Notes under the pieces: model-generated
Told to the model about the DNA's origin: nothing
Databases searched by the model: none
What the model saw: only the letters and a program-made list of their open reading frames with translations
Shown: one piece after another, positions 44,677-55,408 of the stretch
Position numbering within the stretch: position 1 is the first letter of the stretch
How the letters are laid out: the number at the start of each line of letters is the position of its first letter
Source of the DNA: Pyropia yezoensis
Taxonomy: Eukaryota > Rhodophyta > Bangiophyceae > Bangiales > Bangiaceae
NCBI GenBank assembly: GCA_009829735.1
Contig: CM020620.1
Coordinates: 372,001 to 436,000, forward strand
Direction: 5' to 3'
Length of the DNA stretch: 64,000 nt
Position numbers and translations under genes: made by a program

Positions 44677-46620
44677 CTAGGCACGCATGCTAGACTCTCC
44701 CACTCCACGGCCCTCGCCCTCACGTGGAGGCGAGCGGCGAGACCCACGCCGATAACGGTCTCCACCAGTTGGAGGGGGCGGCGGCTCCAAGTCGGAACCG
44801 TTGCGTCCCTCACGGTCGCGCAAGTGGCGCCGACCGTGGCCACTCTTCTGCCTGGTCTTGCGCGCAAGTTTGCGACGCAGACGCTGGACAGACTCCGTCT
44901 CCGACGGGGTAGAGGACTCCGAAACGGAGTAAGACAACTCGTCTTCCGATACGGAAGGAGAGCGCCGCGAGTGTCGGCGACGACGGCGAGGAGGCGAGTA
45001 TGCCCGGCTCGCGCGACGTTTGCCACGCCCAAGTGGGGCTGGCTGGGGCATAATAGCCCCAATGCGAGCCAACTCGGCTGTCACAAACTCCGCCACCGAC
45101 TCGCAACTCGCGGTCGCCACTGCAGTACGAACGCGCTCCTCAAGTTGAGGAGTCTCGGAACTCTGTAGGGTTGCGGTCGACGCGGCCAACCAGGAAATGG
45201 TGCGCACCAACGTGGTGATCATAATCTCTGAGGTTAGAGGCGTGGGCGGCAACACCAACTTGGGGTATACCGTCAGGAGGGTGGCCCCCAAGTTGGGGGA
45301 CACCGGGGTGGAAGACTCCACGGCCACGCTGATCGGGATGTTCCCGTGAGGTTGGAAAGGAACAGGAGGAAGCGGAGGGGCCCGCCGAGGTGGCGGTACC
45401 CGGGTGTAACTGCGACCCCGACTTGGGGCCCCCGCAGTGCATTGAGTCATATGGTCATCATAGGACGGCACGGCCATAACTATGGGCTTGTCCGGGGGTG
45501 GCGCAGTGTGGCGATTCACCCCCGGGGCATACGGGTAGTCCCCGATGCCCAACCCCTTTCGTAGGACCACACGGCCGTCGTGAAGTTCACGAGCGACCCA
45601 CACGAACTGGCGAAGTGCGCCATCGTCCTTGGGCCCACGAGTGGGGCGGCGCAACTTGTGCTCAATGCTCTCCCACTCGATAAACTTATGGAGCCGGAGC
45701 ACCTCCTCAAGTAGAGTGAGTTGTCCTGATGAGCACCCCTCAGCAACTAGCTGAGGGGTGAGCTGTTCCAAACCTTGGATAAGCCGAAGGGGGAAATGCC
45801 AGAGCATCCCCCGCCGCTGAACACAGGACACCCAGGTCGACATGACCTCGAGGAGCCACTGGGTGGCCAACATGGCCCACACCAGGTGATCAGGGGCAGC
45901 CGTCAACATGATGGAGCCGAAGTGGTCAAGCAACCGTGGCAACAACGCCGGTAACCCGTAGGGGACCTCAACTTGAGGCCACCACTCGGGCTTCTTCGGA
46001 TAGTACTGCTCCTTACTGGCAGCAGACTGTTGAGGAAACTCAAGTTGAGCCGAGGTCACGAAGTAGGGACCTCGCCGGAAGTCTTTCTCCATCCGCACAT
46101 CAAAGTGATGAGTGTGCGGATCGGCCTCGTGGAGGTGCGGTGGGCGAGTTGCCACAGCGTCCCACGTGAAGGTCGGCAAGTCGCCGGGACCCGGGATAGT
46201 TCCCCCGCGGTCCACCATGGCCTTGGCACGCTGAACGTCCTCAACCTCCTCATCGTCTAGGAAGGCAAACTGGTCCGTCCTGAAGCCGGCAGGGAACCCG
46301 ACCCTACGGGGATACTTCTCCCGTAGGCGGTCCCATACCCGGCCCATCGCTGCGCCAAGTCGGCCACAGCGAAGAACAGTCAGCCCCTCCTCATAGAGAG
46401 GCCAAGCGGGGTAAAACCACCGCCCCAAGGCCTCACGCGGGACAACTTGTCCCGCCTCCGGGGGAGACCCCGCCGTCAACCCAAAGCCGGGTGACGCGGG
46501 AGTCCCATCCCCCGGAGCGATCGCGGAGCCCCCGCCGGAAGTCCCAGCGGGTGCTGCCCCGTAGGAGGTATCCTCCATGCGCTCGTCAAGAGAGTCCGTC
46601 TCCACTCCCGGAGTCGCCAT
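44677..46620 (-). CDS. Antisense third ORF of family II (element D, intact)
   Basis: From ATG 46620 it encodes 647 residues; the frame is open without ATG to 46707. It is convergent to pol with a 111-bp gap. The N-terminal region has FRRGPYFVTSAQLEF and a YYPKKPEWWPQVEVPYGL motif (YYP at 45997-46005) that aligns with family I (YYPK..VEIPVGF). A helical segment follows (LLEVMSTWVSCVQRRGMLWH and LTLLEEVLRLHKFIEW). The last 130 residues are Arg/Ser-rich (SPPRRRRRHSRRSPS, RRLRRKLARKTRQ), suggesting RNA binding or nuclear location. No signal peptide or membrane segment, so it is not env-like. Known plant Tat-lineage elements also carry antisense ORFs; relation to those is untested. Function unknown. 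Confidence 0.78.
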   Translation of the reverse strand: MATPGVETDSLDERMEDTSYGAAPAGTSGGGSAIAPGDGTPASPGFGLTAGSPPEAGQVVPREALGRWFYPAWPLYEEGLTVLRCGRLGAAMGRVWDRLREKYPRRVGFPAGFRTDQFAFLDDEEVEDVQRAKAMVDRGGTIPGPGDLPTFTWDAVATRPPHLHEADPHTHHFDVRMEKDFRRGPYFVTSAQLEFPQQSAASKEQYYPKKPEWWPQVEVPYGLPALLPRLLDHFGSIMLTAAPDHLVWAMLATQWLLEVMSTWVSCVQRRGMLWHFPLRLIQGLEQLTPQLVAEGCSSGQLTLLEEVLRLHKFIEWESIEHKLRRPTRGPKDDGALRQFVWVARELHDGRVVLRKGLGIGDYPYAPGVNRHTAPPPDKPIVMAVPSYDDHMTQCTAGAPSRGRSYTRVPPPRRAPPLPPVPFQPHGNIPISVAVESSTPVSPNLGATLLTVYPKLVLPPTPLTSEIMITTLVRTISWLAASTATLQSSETPQLEERVRTAVATASCESVAEFVTAELARIGAIMPQPAPLGRGKRRASRAYSPPRRRRRHSRRSPSVSEDELSYSVSESSTPSETESVQRLRRKLARKTRQKSGHGRRHLRDREGRNGSDLEPPPPPTGGDRYRRGSRRSPPREGEGRGVGESSMRA

Positions 46621-46945
46621 GGCTCTCCCCAAGTTGGGGAGAGACGCTCTGGCTATCGCAGCACGAGACCCGCCTCGAGTTGAGGGGGACTCGGATCGTG
46701 GGTACACGGGTGGCCTCCCCAGCGTGGGGCGGCCCAGTGGAAGGTGAAGGGGAGGTGGTGGTGGTGGTGAAGTGTGAACTGAGGAGAGGAAGCTGCCGAG
46801 TGGGCAAGCTTGAGGAGAGGGGCGGTCAACGTGACCGCCTCCACATCCGTGTTACGTACTCGATGTGGGACAGCAAGTCGCGCCCCCAACGCCGAGACGT
46901 GCGTTTACGCACCCCCTCACAGGGCCGACCGGGTCGGTCGGAACT

Positions 46946-46958
46946 GAGGAGAGGGGAG
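46946..46958 (+). promoter_or_regulatory. Polypurine tract, element D
   Basis: GAGGAGAGGGGAG directly before the 3' LTR. Confidence 0.8.
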
Positions 46959-47427
46959 TGTGGCAGTATTGACCCCCAGGTAGGGGGGCAACACGTGCCA
47001 TGCAAGGGGCGGCAGGCCACTAGCCTGATCCGCTCCTCCCCCTGCATTTGGGTCCATATTCCCTAAGTTTGGGATAGTTAGCTTAGTAGTAAATCCAACT
47101 TGGATTTGAGGGTTTTCTGCATTTATCGTCTTGAATTTTCGTGTGGCCCGGTGGGCAGGTGCTGGGGTGGGAGATTCTGAGTGGCGAGATTCTGAGTGGA
47201 CCCGGGGGGGATAAGGGGAGGGACAGCGGGGCTTGGCCCTGCGTCCCCGTCCCGACCAAGAAACTGTTGGACCACACACCATCCTCTTGTTTGTCCGTGG
47301 GGGGTTTGCCCCACAACAGGGACAGAGTGTGTGCGACTTGCACTTCTTCCGGTTCCCCCGACACGGGAGGCAGCCCTAGCACACCGCCCCAACTTGGGTG
47401 CCGTGTGTGCTAGTGGTTTTTGTCACA
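46959..47427 (+). repeat. 3' LTR of element D
   Basis: 469 bp, nearly identical to 38018-38486, ending TTTGTCACA. Confidence 0.92.
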
Positions 47428-47432
47428 GTCCG
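47428..47432. other. Target-site duplication GTCCG, right copy (element D)
   Basis: Matches 38013-38017. Confidence 0.85.
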
Positions 47433-47850
47433 GGTCGGCTTGGCGGGCGCGGCCGCCGTGCTTGCCGCGGCCAGGAGACGCGCCGTGGGAGCAGCCGCCG
47501 CGGTACCCGCCGCACAGACCGGCGCTGTGGGCGGGGACGCCGCCGTCCCGATCGGTGCGGCGGGCGCGGCCGCTGAAGTTGCCGCCGCCGTCTGGACCGG
47601 GGTGGCGGGCGCGGCCGCCGCGGTATCCGCCTCGCACACCAGCGCGGTCAGCGGGGACGACGCCGTCCGGGTCGGTGTGGCGGGCGCGGCCGCCGTGGCC
47701 GGTAGTGCCCCGGCCCCCGGGCCCGCGCGTAAAGCATCGTTGTCCGTTGTGTCCGTGGGGGGGGGGCGCGTGTGGGCGGCTTGCCGTTCGGGCAGTATCG
47801 GCGTAGTTGTCGCAGGGGGCAGATTGGTGCGCGTGGGGTGGGGGAGGGGG
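47433..47850 (-). CDS. Repeat-rich multi-exon gene, 5' part (right of element D)
   Basis: In the frame that continues the left block, this reads Ala/Thr/Pro repeats (LTALVCEADTAAAAPATPVQ, then ASTAAAPAKPT) and joins exactly to RTAASPHTTPVC at 38017 once element D and one GTCCG are removed. Upstream the frame stays open through TDTTDNDALRAGPG towards poly-Pro codons near 47.85 kb. The true start is not identified; an upstream exon across the G31 tract at 48.2 kb is possible. Confidence 0.5.
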
Positions 47851-48203
47851 GGGTGGAAGGGGGAGGGGGGGGGGGGATGCCATCACGTGAGTGTGTGTAG
47901 CAGGCCCTCGAACAGCAAGTACGAGCGCTTCACCACAGGTACAGGCGCTTGAGCTGTGGGATCGGCGCCCGGCACGGTACATCCAAGGACGAAGGCCCGC
48001 TGTCTGGGCCTGTATCGGCGTGTGACTCCTTCGAGGGCCAGCAACCTGCTGTTGTGCCCTGTGTTGCACCGGCCAGGTATGGGGCCACCCTGCGACGCCT
48101 TGCAGGGGTGAACTCGCTGTATGCTCCTCAGTGGCTGTTGGGGAGGGTGGCTGTGGGGTGCATTGCAAGGTCAGTGGGAGGTCCGAAGGGGTGTGTGCCA
48201 GGT

Positions 48204-48234
<31 letters not shown>
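48204..48234. repeat. G31 homopolymer
   Basis: 31 consecutive G on the + strand (poly-C on -). Shorter examples occur at 36027-36048 (G22), 35637-35644 and 30690-30700, mostly next to acceptors of - strand introns. Confidence 0.85.
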
Positions 48235-48235
<1 letters not shown>

Positions 48236-48620
48236 GGGAGCAGGGAGGCGCCGGGGAGGGCAGGGGGGAGGGGTTGGTGCCCGCAGCTATTGTGTCCACA
48301 AATAGGTGTATGCGGGGCCAGTTCGTGGTGGCGGATTGCAGTGATTGGTCGGACGAGCGAATATAACGTGGAGCTTGCTCGACCGGGTGTCCCGATCAGA
48401 TTCTCTGCGGTCACAGCTCTAAAATGGGACACGTACTTACAAAACGTTTTTGTGATTAACGTGCGTGTTTCCGTCGTCCGGGTGTACCTTGGCGTGGGTG
48501 TGCGCCGGAGTCATCGCTATTTTCGTTGGTGAAGCCACGTGGTTCATCTGAGTTGCAGTGCGTTGCACTTGGCAATGCACGGAGATGCAATGTGCTACAC
48601 AACGGCGGTGACCAACTGTG

Positions 48621-51600
48621 ATGATCGATTGTCCTGTGTTCGACTGCGGGGAGCAGTTTGTGTACTCCATTTTATTGGGTCGCCACCTACGGAGGCGCCA
48701 TGCCCTTGATGGGCGACGTCCCGTCGACGATCCCGGAAATGCTCGTGGAGAAGGCTGCGGTGATGCCGATCCTGTTGGAGGCGCAGCAGGCGGGGGCGAT
48801 ACAGTCGGTGGCGGTGGTGAAGATGCTGGTACTGTGGCTGGAGGTGGTATGAGCGGAAAGGATGGAGGCCCTTACCCTAACGATCTAGGAGACGACTGTG
48901 CAAGCTCGGTCGGAACAAGTGACGGTGAGAGCAGTGACTCGGATGGATTCATGGACGAGGATCGCAGTGAACCAGGTGACTTGACGGACGGAGATGGGGT
49001 ACTACTAAGCGATGACACTGGTTCAGCTATCGCAGAGGACGCGTGTGCTGCGACGTGTGGATCCATGCGAATGGGGGCAGAAGGCGAGTCGAGCGAGCCC
49101 GCGGACGACGTGGAGGATCACGCCTTGTCCAAGTTATACTCCCTTGCCGCTCGTCATCATCCGGGGGAAGTGGATATTGGAGCAGGCGACCTTGGGGCCT
49201 CGTTGTGCGGGCAAGTGTGGGGCTACTAGAACGCACTGCCGTGCGCCAGCAACTCTGTGTATCACCCTGCAACGTTTGCTTCATCCCACACGCACGTGTC
49301 TGCATTTTGGTCTCCTGCAACGAGACAGTTCTTATTCCACGTTTGTACGTCTGGTGGCACTGTTGTGTCCAAGGGTGAGGTCGCCCGGCTCTATCGCCTT
49401 TGTCGACGGGTCGAAGACGGGACCAGCTCAACTACCAGAGCCATCAAGGACGCCTTCAAGTCTCCAACCGCCATCAAGGAGGCTGTTCAGAAGGAGAAGA
49501 AGCGACTGTTGCAGTCGCTTGGATGGAAGGAGGCCGACGCTCCTATCGTGCTTGGACCACAGCGGATCATCTTCCGCAGTGGCATGGCGGAGGTCATGAA
49601 GGCAGTCGCCTCGGCACCAGTTGCTCGTTGGGAGCGTGGAGGTGGTACCTGCAACTGTCGAAAGGATGTGCGCTACGACCGACCCAACTGTGATACAAGC
49701 AAGGACAGTGTGTTGCAAGGCGACCCAAGCAATGTCGAGAGTCCTCGGGTTGAAAGAGGTTGCCGCGAATGCACTCCTGAGCTCGACGAGTGTGGCGAGC
49801 CGCGGCTTTCACCGATGCAGAACGACGACGTGTTACGTGACTGCTTCGATGGGAAAGCGTACGAGGCCCAGAGAGCCGATGTGCTCAAAGTTCTCGGCAC
49901 GGGAGCGCTCATGTTGGCCTTGGCTCTTTACTCGGACGGTACTGTCGTGACCACCTCTGGAGGTAAGACATGCCACTTGCCACCTTCGGCGAATATTGGG
50001 TTCATTCTGGAGTATGTGGCGCCACAGCTCCGTCAGCGTTGCGTTGATACGTATGTGCGTCGCCTTGTATTGTAGAGGTGTTGCATCGACTTGCATTTTG
50101 TTGTATCTTGTTGCGTTGCACGATGTGTACCATACTGACATCGTGTCCGCATATTTGGTCACCACCATGCCTTTCCACAGGTGTGTCTGCTTACCCGATA
50201 AGAATGAGGATTATGAACTTGTTGTCGCGTGTGCCTGTTTGGGTGACTGTGGCATATGCTCCACAGGTGTGGGCAGACTTCCAGAAGAGCTCGGCATCCA
50301 ACGCCGCTGCAGCGCGTGCGCAGGTGTTGCAGCACACGCTCAACCTGGCCTTTGGCGACCTTATGCGTGCGAGTCACTTCGGCGTTGCAGTTACCATGCT
50401 GGACGGTTCGCAAGGCATTGTATCGCCTCGTGTCGTACTGTATGTCAGTGATCAGCCTGAGGAACGAGACATTGTGTGTCTGAACAGGCACGGTACGGCC
50501 TTCAGCTGTACACCTTGTATGGCTCCCTTAAGCAGCTGTGGTCGTCGGCCGAGTGTGCCACACAAGCAGCGCAACGTGTTGAAGATGGTGGGCAAGCAAC
50601 TCAAGGGAGCTCGGATGAGAGGGTCCTATGGTGCGGGTGTCGTGATTGATGCAATGGAGATGAAGTATAGTATCCACTGCATCGTACCTGCACTGGCAGC
50701 TTGGGCGGGTCTGGGCTCCGGGTGTCTTCTGCTCTACAAAATATTTGGATTCGACCGCCTGCATGTACGTTTACCATTTCGTTTATGTTTGTGTGGGTGG
50801 TGTGCTGTTGTTGATCGTATGTCGCTGTATGACGCTGTCTTCCGTACGAGGTAACTGTGTATGTTTGTCATTCCCTGTATGTTCTTGCCACTTACTAATC
50901 ATCTACGTGACGAGACAGACGTCCCACCGCAATGCACTCTTTATTATGGCCTGGTCGTCTCGTTCGCCAGGTGATCGATCTTGGTATCTGTCGAAATCTG
51001 ACAAAGGGCGTGTACAACTACGCGAAGGCGACTGCGCGACAAGGACTTCTCCTCCATGGGACAGACACCGAGTCGATACGTCACGCTAACAAGCGGTTCC
51101 GTTTTGCGTGCCGCACCCATCACGTCCCCTCTGTGGCCCCCGGCTACTTCATTAAGCCGGGTGTGTTGCAAGCCACGCTGAAAGGAAAGGAGCACCGCGA
51201 CGCTGTGCATTTCCTGCCTTTTGCGGTTGCAGGCTTGTTTGGGCGTGGTGCGCCCGGTCGTCGATTCCATGGGATATTGACATGGAGCATCTGTGAGCTG
51301 GCGGCGATGCTCAGGGACTTCTTCGATCCGCGTGCAAAGACGTGGCGCGATGCCAAGGACCTGTGCGAGCGGTTTTCAGATTGGGTTGAGAATGACTTCC
51401 ACGAGCTGTTTGGCGAGACCAACACGAGCAAGGTGCATCGCACTGTATCTCATCTCAAAGACGAGTTCTTGTTGCGCGCGAGTGTGATTGACGGCAACAC
51501 CGGCGCAAAAGAGGCGCTGCATAAATACGTGAAGCGGGCCTTCCAGCTCACCAACAAGAACCGCGGACATGCAGCGCTACAGATGGTGTTGGCTGAGCAG

Positions 51601-52248
51601 ATATCGACCCCCATCTCGCCTTTGGAGGCGGAGCAGAAAGCAGTCAGGCGGGAGGGCAACCGGCGCAGGCGGGTAAGGACACGCGGCAGACCGTGCTCTG
51701 CTGGTAAACTCGCTGTTGATCTAAGCATGCATAAGCTCTGCGACGCATTGCAATGTGATGCATCTGACTGTGTCGTTTTGCAGTCCGGTGTGTGGCTCTC
51801 GGAGAAGGTGCCGCGAAAGGCGGACGGACGTCGGTCGACTTTATGGGCGACAGCCAATCTCAAGGGCCGTCCATGGTTTGACTGGGTGAACTACCGGGCG
51901 TCCGACGGCTCGGAGCGATACGGACGAGCCCGTGTCTTGGTGGTGAGCCCGAACGGGTCCGTCCGCAGAACTGTGGTCGTCGAGCGCGCAGAAGCAACAA
52001 CTGCAGTACCGGACTGCCCTTTTTCTGCTTATGGGTGCACCCGGCTGCGTTGGGTTCATCAGCAGGGTTGTACTGAGGCAGACCTTGAAGCCATTGATCT
52101 GAGTGCCATTACGAGGGTGCTCTGTGTTGAGCTCGACTGGGACGATTGGGTGACGCGGAACGGTCTCATCGACTTTCCCACAATGCACCCGATTGATGCA
52201 CGTGACCTCCACCAGCGACGCTTCTTCGTCAATGCATTTGCTTCTTAG
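48621..52248 (+). CDS. Plavaka/CACTA-type transposase gene (multi-exon)
   Basis: ATG 48621 opens with a C2H2 finger (CPVFDCGEQFVY...HLRRRH), then an acidic Gly/Asp/Ser-rich region. The catalytic part has ALALYSDGTVVTTSGG near 49930, PIRMRIMNLLSRVPVWVTVA near 50210, PRVVLYVSDQPEERD near 50430 and, joined by an intron (about 50756-50971, CAT|GTACGT to CCAG|GTGATC), FGFDRLH plus VIDLGICRNLTKGVYNY. The rest (HFLPFAVAGLFGRG, ...) is the helical C-terminal part of these enzymes, ending TAG at 52248. Further introns are likely near 49.97-50.18 kb and at 51703-51783 (GTAAAC..TTGCAG). A TAG at 49227 needs either a short intron or is a lesion. One junction is off phase, so a 1-nt lesion is possible. 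No CACTA terminal repeats were found. Confidence 0.6.
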
Positions 52249-53640
52249 GCTGCTTTGTCGTCCGTGTCTTTCAATGTCTTGCTCTGCAATCCTCTGTATA
52301 CACATTGCATTTGATTGCAACTCGGGAATACCTCCATTCTGTCTTTTCCATACTGTCATTGTGCGCCTCGGGAGTGTGTTCTCTGGTGCTTGCTTGTATG
52401 GCCATGTATCGACTTGAATGTTTCTCTCTGAAGCGACTATGAGCGATTGTGCCAAGTGGAAGTTTGTATGTTGAGCGTCTTGCTCCCGTCGTCATTTTTC
52501 CTCACGTTCCATGAGCTGATTTGATAAATCAAGGGCCCTTCTTGGAAAGGGGGTCGACATGGGCAAGTGAGAGGGCTGGAGGGCGGGTAGGACGGTGGGT
52601 CGAACAGCATCCGCAGCTGCGACTGACCATGATTTGAAGGGTCAGACAACGATTCCGGGAAAGAGGGGTGGGGATGGCTCAGGACGTAGCAAGGAGAGGC
52701 CATCGAGTAAAATCTTCAATCATGGTCGGGTGAGCTCACAGGCTCTTGTTCTCCGCGACTGCACCAAGTCGATAGTCCTCCGACTTGGGCAAAGAAACGA
52801 CCGTATCCCTCACCAAGGATGATTCTCGGGAGGTGCATTGTGTGGGAATGTGAGAGGCGTGCGAGCCGGGAACCGGATCGTCGCTTATGGAGGATCGTGG
52901 TGCGATTTGGGACACGCTGGGTCCAGAATCAGCTTACTGGCGTCGGTAGATGCGCAACTGAGCATGTTCAGGAGGGGGTGTCAAAAAGTAGCCTCCGTAA
53001 ATGGAGGCTCGGGCGAGGCTGTGTGGTCAGTCAGATGTCGTGAAACGTCCGGACCGCGCGCGATCGAAAGAATTGGTGGACTCTTCTGCGATGTATTTTA
53101 AACGAAGATGACACTGGCGGCCGGGCGCGTACGCGTGAAGAACGAAAGGTCGATGTTCCGTCGTCCGCAACTCGACCAGCTTGTCCGATGCGACTGTCGG
53201 AGTCGCGATGGCCAGTGTGTGAGTAGCGGTGATGTGCATGAGGGATCTGTGTTGCAGCGAAATACAAGACGATGCGGCGATACACAAGTCATGACATGTA
53301 TTGCAGTGGTGCTCTTTTTTGATCGGTGGACGGTCTTCGCGTGATGTTGCAGTACGTTGCAGTAAAAGCGTGTGAGATACAACGCCATGCAGTGTTTGTA
53401 ATTGAGTTGCATGTGGTTCCGGTCGCCGACGATCAAGCCGGCCGCCCGAGGGTGAAAAAATCATTTCGGCTACTAACCCCCCCCACACCCTAAGAATCGG
53501 GGAGGTAAGATCGGCTTTGCAGACCCACCAGGGGTCGCTTTCACCGCACCCCCATGGGCAGCTTGAGGAGTTACTTCTCGGTAATAGTGTAGTTGTAGTT
53601 GCTGTCCCTAGTCCAGAGCTAGTAAGGCAGACGTGTAGCG
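52249..53640. other. No gene recognised downstream of the transposase
   Basis: Short frames only. It includes an AT-rich palindrome (TTGATAAATCAA, near 52520) followed by GGGCCC and could contain the transposon's right end. Confidence 0.35.
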
Positions 53641-55213
53641 AGGCAGTTTTGTTTTTTACATCGACCCGGCATTAGCGTGCTAAAGTCGCCACCATCCTCA
53701 GCCATTCCATCATCCTCCCCCCCCTCCTCCATGCGCAGTACAGCGCTTTGCCCCCATCCACCCTGCCCTCCCCCCCGCTGGTCCTTCCTTCCGCCTGCTG
53801 TCCAAGTATTAAAGCAGCATCGGCAAACTGCGCTGTCGCCACTATCCCCGCTTCCAACCACCCAACTCCGCCCCAAACAACCCCCACCACGCGCGAGACA
53901 CATCGCCTAGCTTCCCCCCCTCCCTTCCCCGCTCCGACCTTCCCACAGCAGCCGTTACTTCCGATGCACCCCCAACTCTGCCCTTGTAGGTCTGCCTCTT
54001 CTCACCAACCTCAACACACGCTCAAACCATCCGACGCCCGTCCCGCCACGTACCGTCTTCCACGCACACCCCGCTCCCGCTGCCGTTGCCACAAACAAAC
54101 ACAGCGCCGCCGCCACCGCCAGCCCACCCAGCGCCGACCTCCACCGTCCCCCGCCGCGCCCCTTCCCCCCCAGCTCTACCCCGGCGCGACAGCGGCGGCG
54201 GCGGCAGCGGCGCCGGTGGTGCCAGCGTGCTCTCCTGCAAGCAAAAAAGAGTCAGTGCGCAGGGCACATAAGCATCAGTCAAAAAAGAAGGGGAGCGGGA
54301 AGATCAGCAAGGGCAATGGAGACAGTAGGAGATTGGGTGTGTTGGGGAGATGAAAAGGGGCGATGAGTGGTGGAGAGGTCTCGAGCTGGCGGCTAGCCCG
54401 CGGTCAAAACGGTGGTCGAGCAGGTGGCCGAGCCGGTGGCCGAGCCGGTGGCCGAGCCGGTGGCCGAGCCACCGCCGCGGACGCCGCCGCCGCCGTCGCC
54501 GCGCGCGACAAAGGCGGACGTAGCCCTCATCGCGCGGCCGCAAACGGCGGTGGCGGTGCAGGTGCCGGTGCCGGCTGCCACCACTGCCGCTGCTACCCCC
54601 TCCCCCGCGGGCGGGCGTGGCCCCAGCTGGGAGGCCTGCAGGCCGACCACGACCGGCGGGGACGGCACCGGCATCGGCGGCGGCCGAGGCGGCGGCACTG
54701 GCGGTGGATGGATTGTGCTGACTTGGCGCTTGGTGAATGCCAGCGGGCGAGCTCTTGGGGTAGGGATTGCGCTGTCCACGTGGACGTGCTCGATAAAAGC
54801 GCGCCCTTTTTCACCCAACCATCGTTGAGACCGCCCGCAGAAGCGACACAGATCCGGCCTCGTCCAATCATCAGGCGGATTCGGTGCCAGAGAGTGACCT
54901 GGCAAATCCAGCCGCGCGCGCCATGGTCGCCGTGTAGCCCTCTGTCTCGGAGCCCTCCCCCGTGTTCCTTCCCGTCCCCATGTACCCCCGTACACCCGTC
55001 CCCCCCTCCCCCATGTTGCCCCCCTCCCCCCTGTAGCACAATAGGGTATCCGCCGCATGTCCACTCTCAGGGAACACTCACCAAGGGGGATCGGCACCAA
55101 CGTCACCGGGAGGCCAAGGTTGCTGTCCTTGGAGCGCAAGCCACGGGACCAAGATGGGAGCCCAAATGGGAGGGGTTTGTTGTTCTGCCTTGGCCGGCGG
55201 TGGATTTGCCGCC
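53640..55213. other. Low-complexity C-rich DNA, possible short gene
   Basis: Pro/Ser-rich and Gly-rich frames overlap on both strands. A + frame near 54412-54828 starts with four VAEP units. No homology or splice model is convincing. Confidence 0.3.
54408..54472. repeat. 12-bp tandem repeat
   Basis: GTGGCCGAGCCG repeated about four and a half times in perfect phase, preceded by a variant unit. Confidence 0.85.
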
Positions 55214-55395
55214 TGCCCCCACGTTATAAACCCTCGGAGACACTACTAACTACCCTCCACCCCAAGATGCAAGTCCCTCTGGTCATACGTAACTTATAGA
55301 TACCGTGACCAGTCCGGACTATCAAATTGAGAGCCAAGGATTAGAAGTAGCCCCCCTAATATTAGGGTTACAATACGGACAACCATATTGCTACA
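55214..55395 (-). repeat. Probable 3' LTR of element E (boundary tentative)
   Basis: In element sense it begins TGTAGCAATATGG after AAGGGGGGGATA, closely matching the start of the family I LTR (TGTAGCATCC). The far end is placed at a CA near 55214 after GTTTATAACGTGGGGG, by likeness to the family I end (GTTTTATACCACA). The second LTR is not visible, so length (about 180 bp) is uncertain. Confidence 0.4.
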
Positions 55396-55408
55396 TATCC
55401 CCCCCTTA
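55396..55408 (-). promoter_or_regulatory. Polypurine tract, element E
   Basis: TAAGGGGGGGATA on the - strand, directly before TGTAGC. Confidence 0.6.

Larger units (their letters stand above)
38018..47427 (+). mobile_element. Ty3/Gypsy element D (family II), full-length, recent
   Basis: 9.41 kb: 5' LTR, primer-binding site, gag, pol in the -1 frame, antisense third ORF, polypurine tract, 3' LTR, flanked by GTCCG. The LTRs differ at one visible base (GCCACA versus GTCACA). The only coding lesion seen is one TAG in pol. It split a - strand repeat-coding exon. Confidence 0.93.

Noticed and set aside
44677-46620. Antisense ORF as an envelope gene
   Set aside because: Wrong orientation, no signal peptide, no transmembrane segment, no Cys pattern.
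53582-53600. TAGTG as a CACTA right terminal repeat
   Set aside because: No matching CACTA inverted copy was found left of 48.6 kb.
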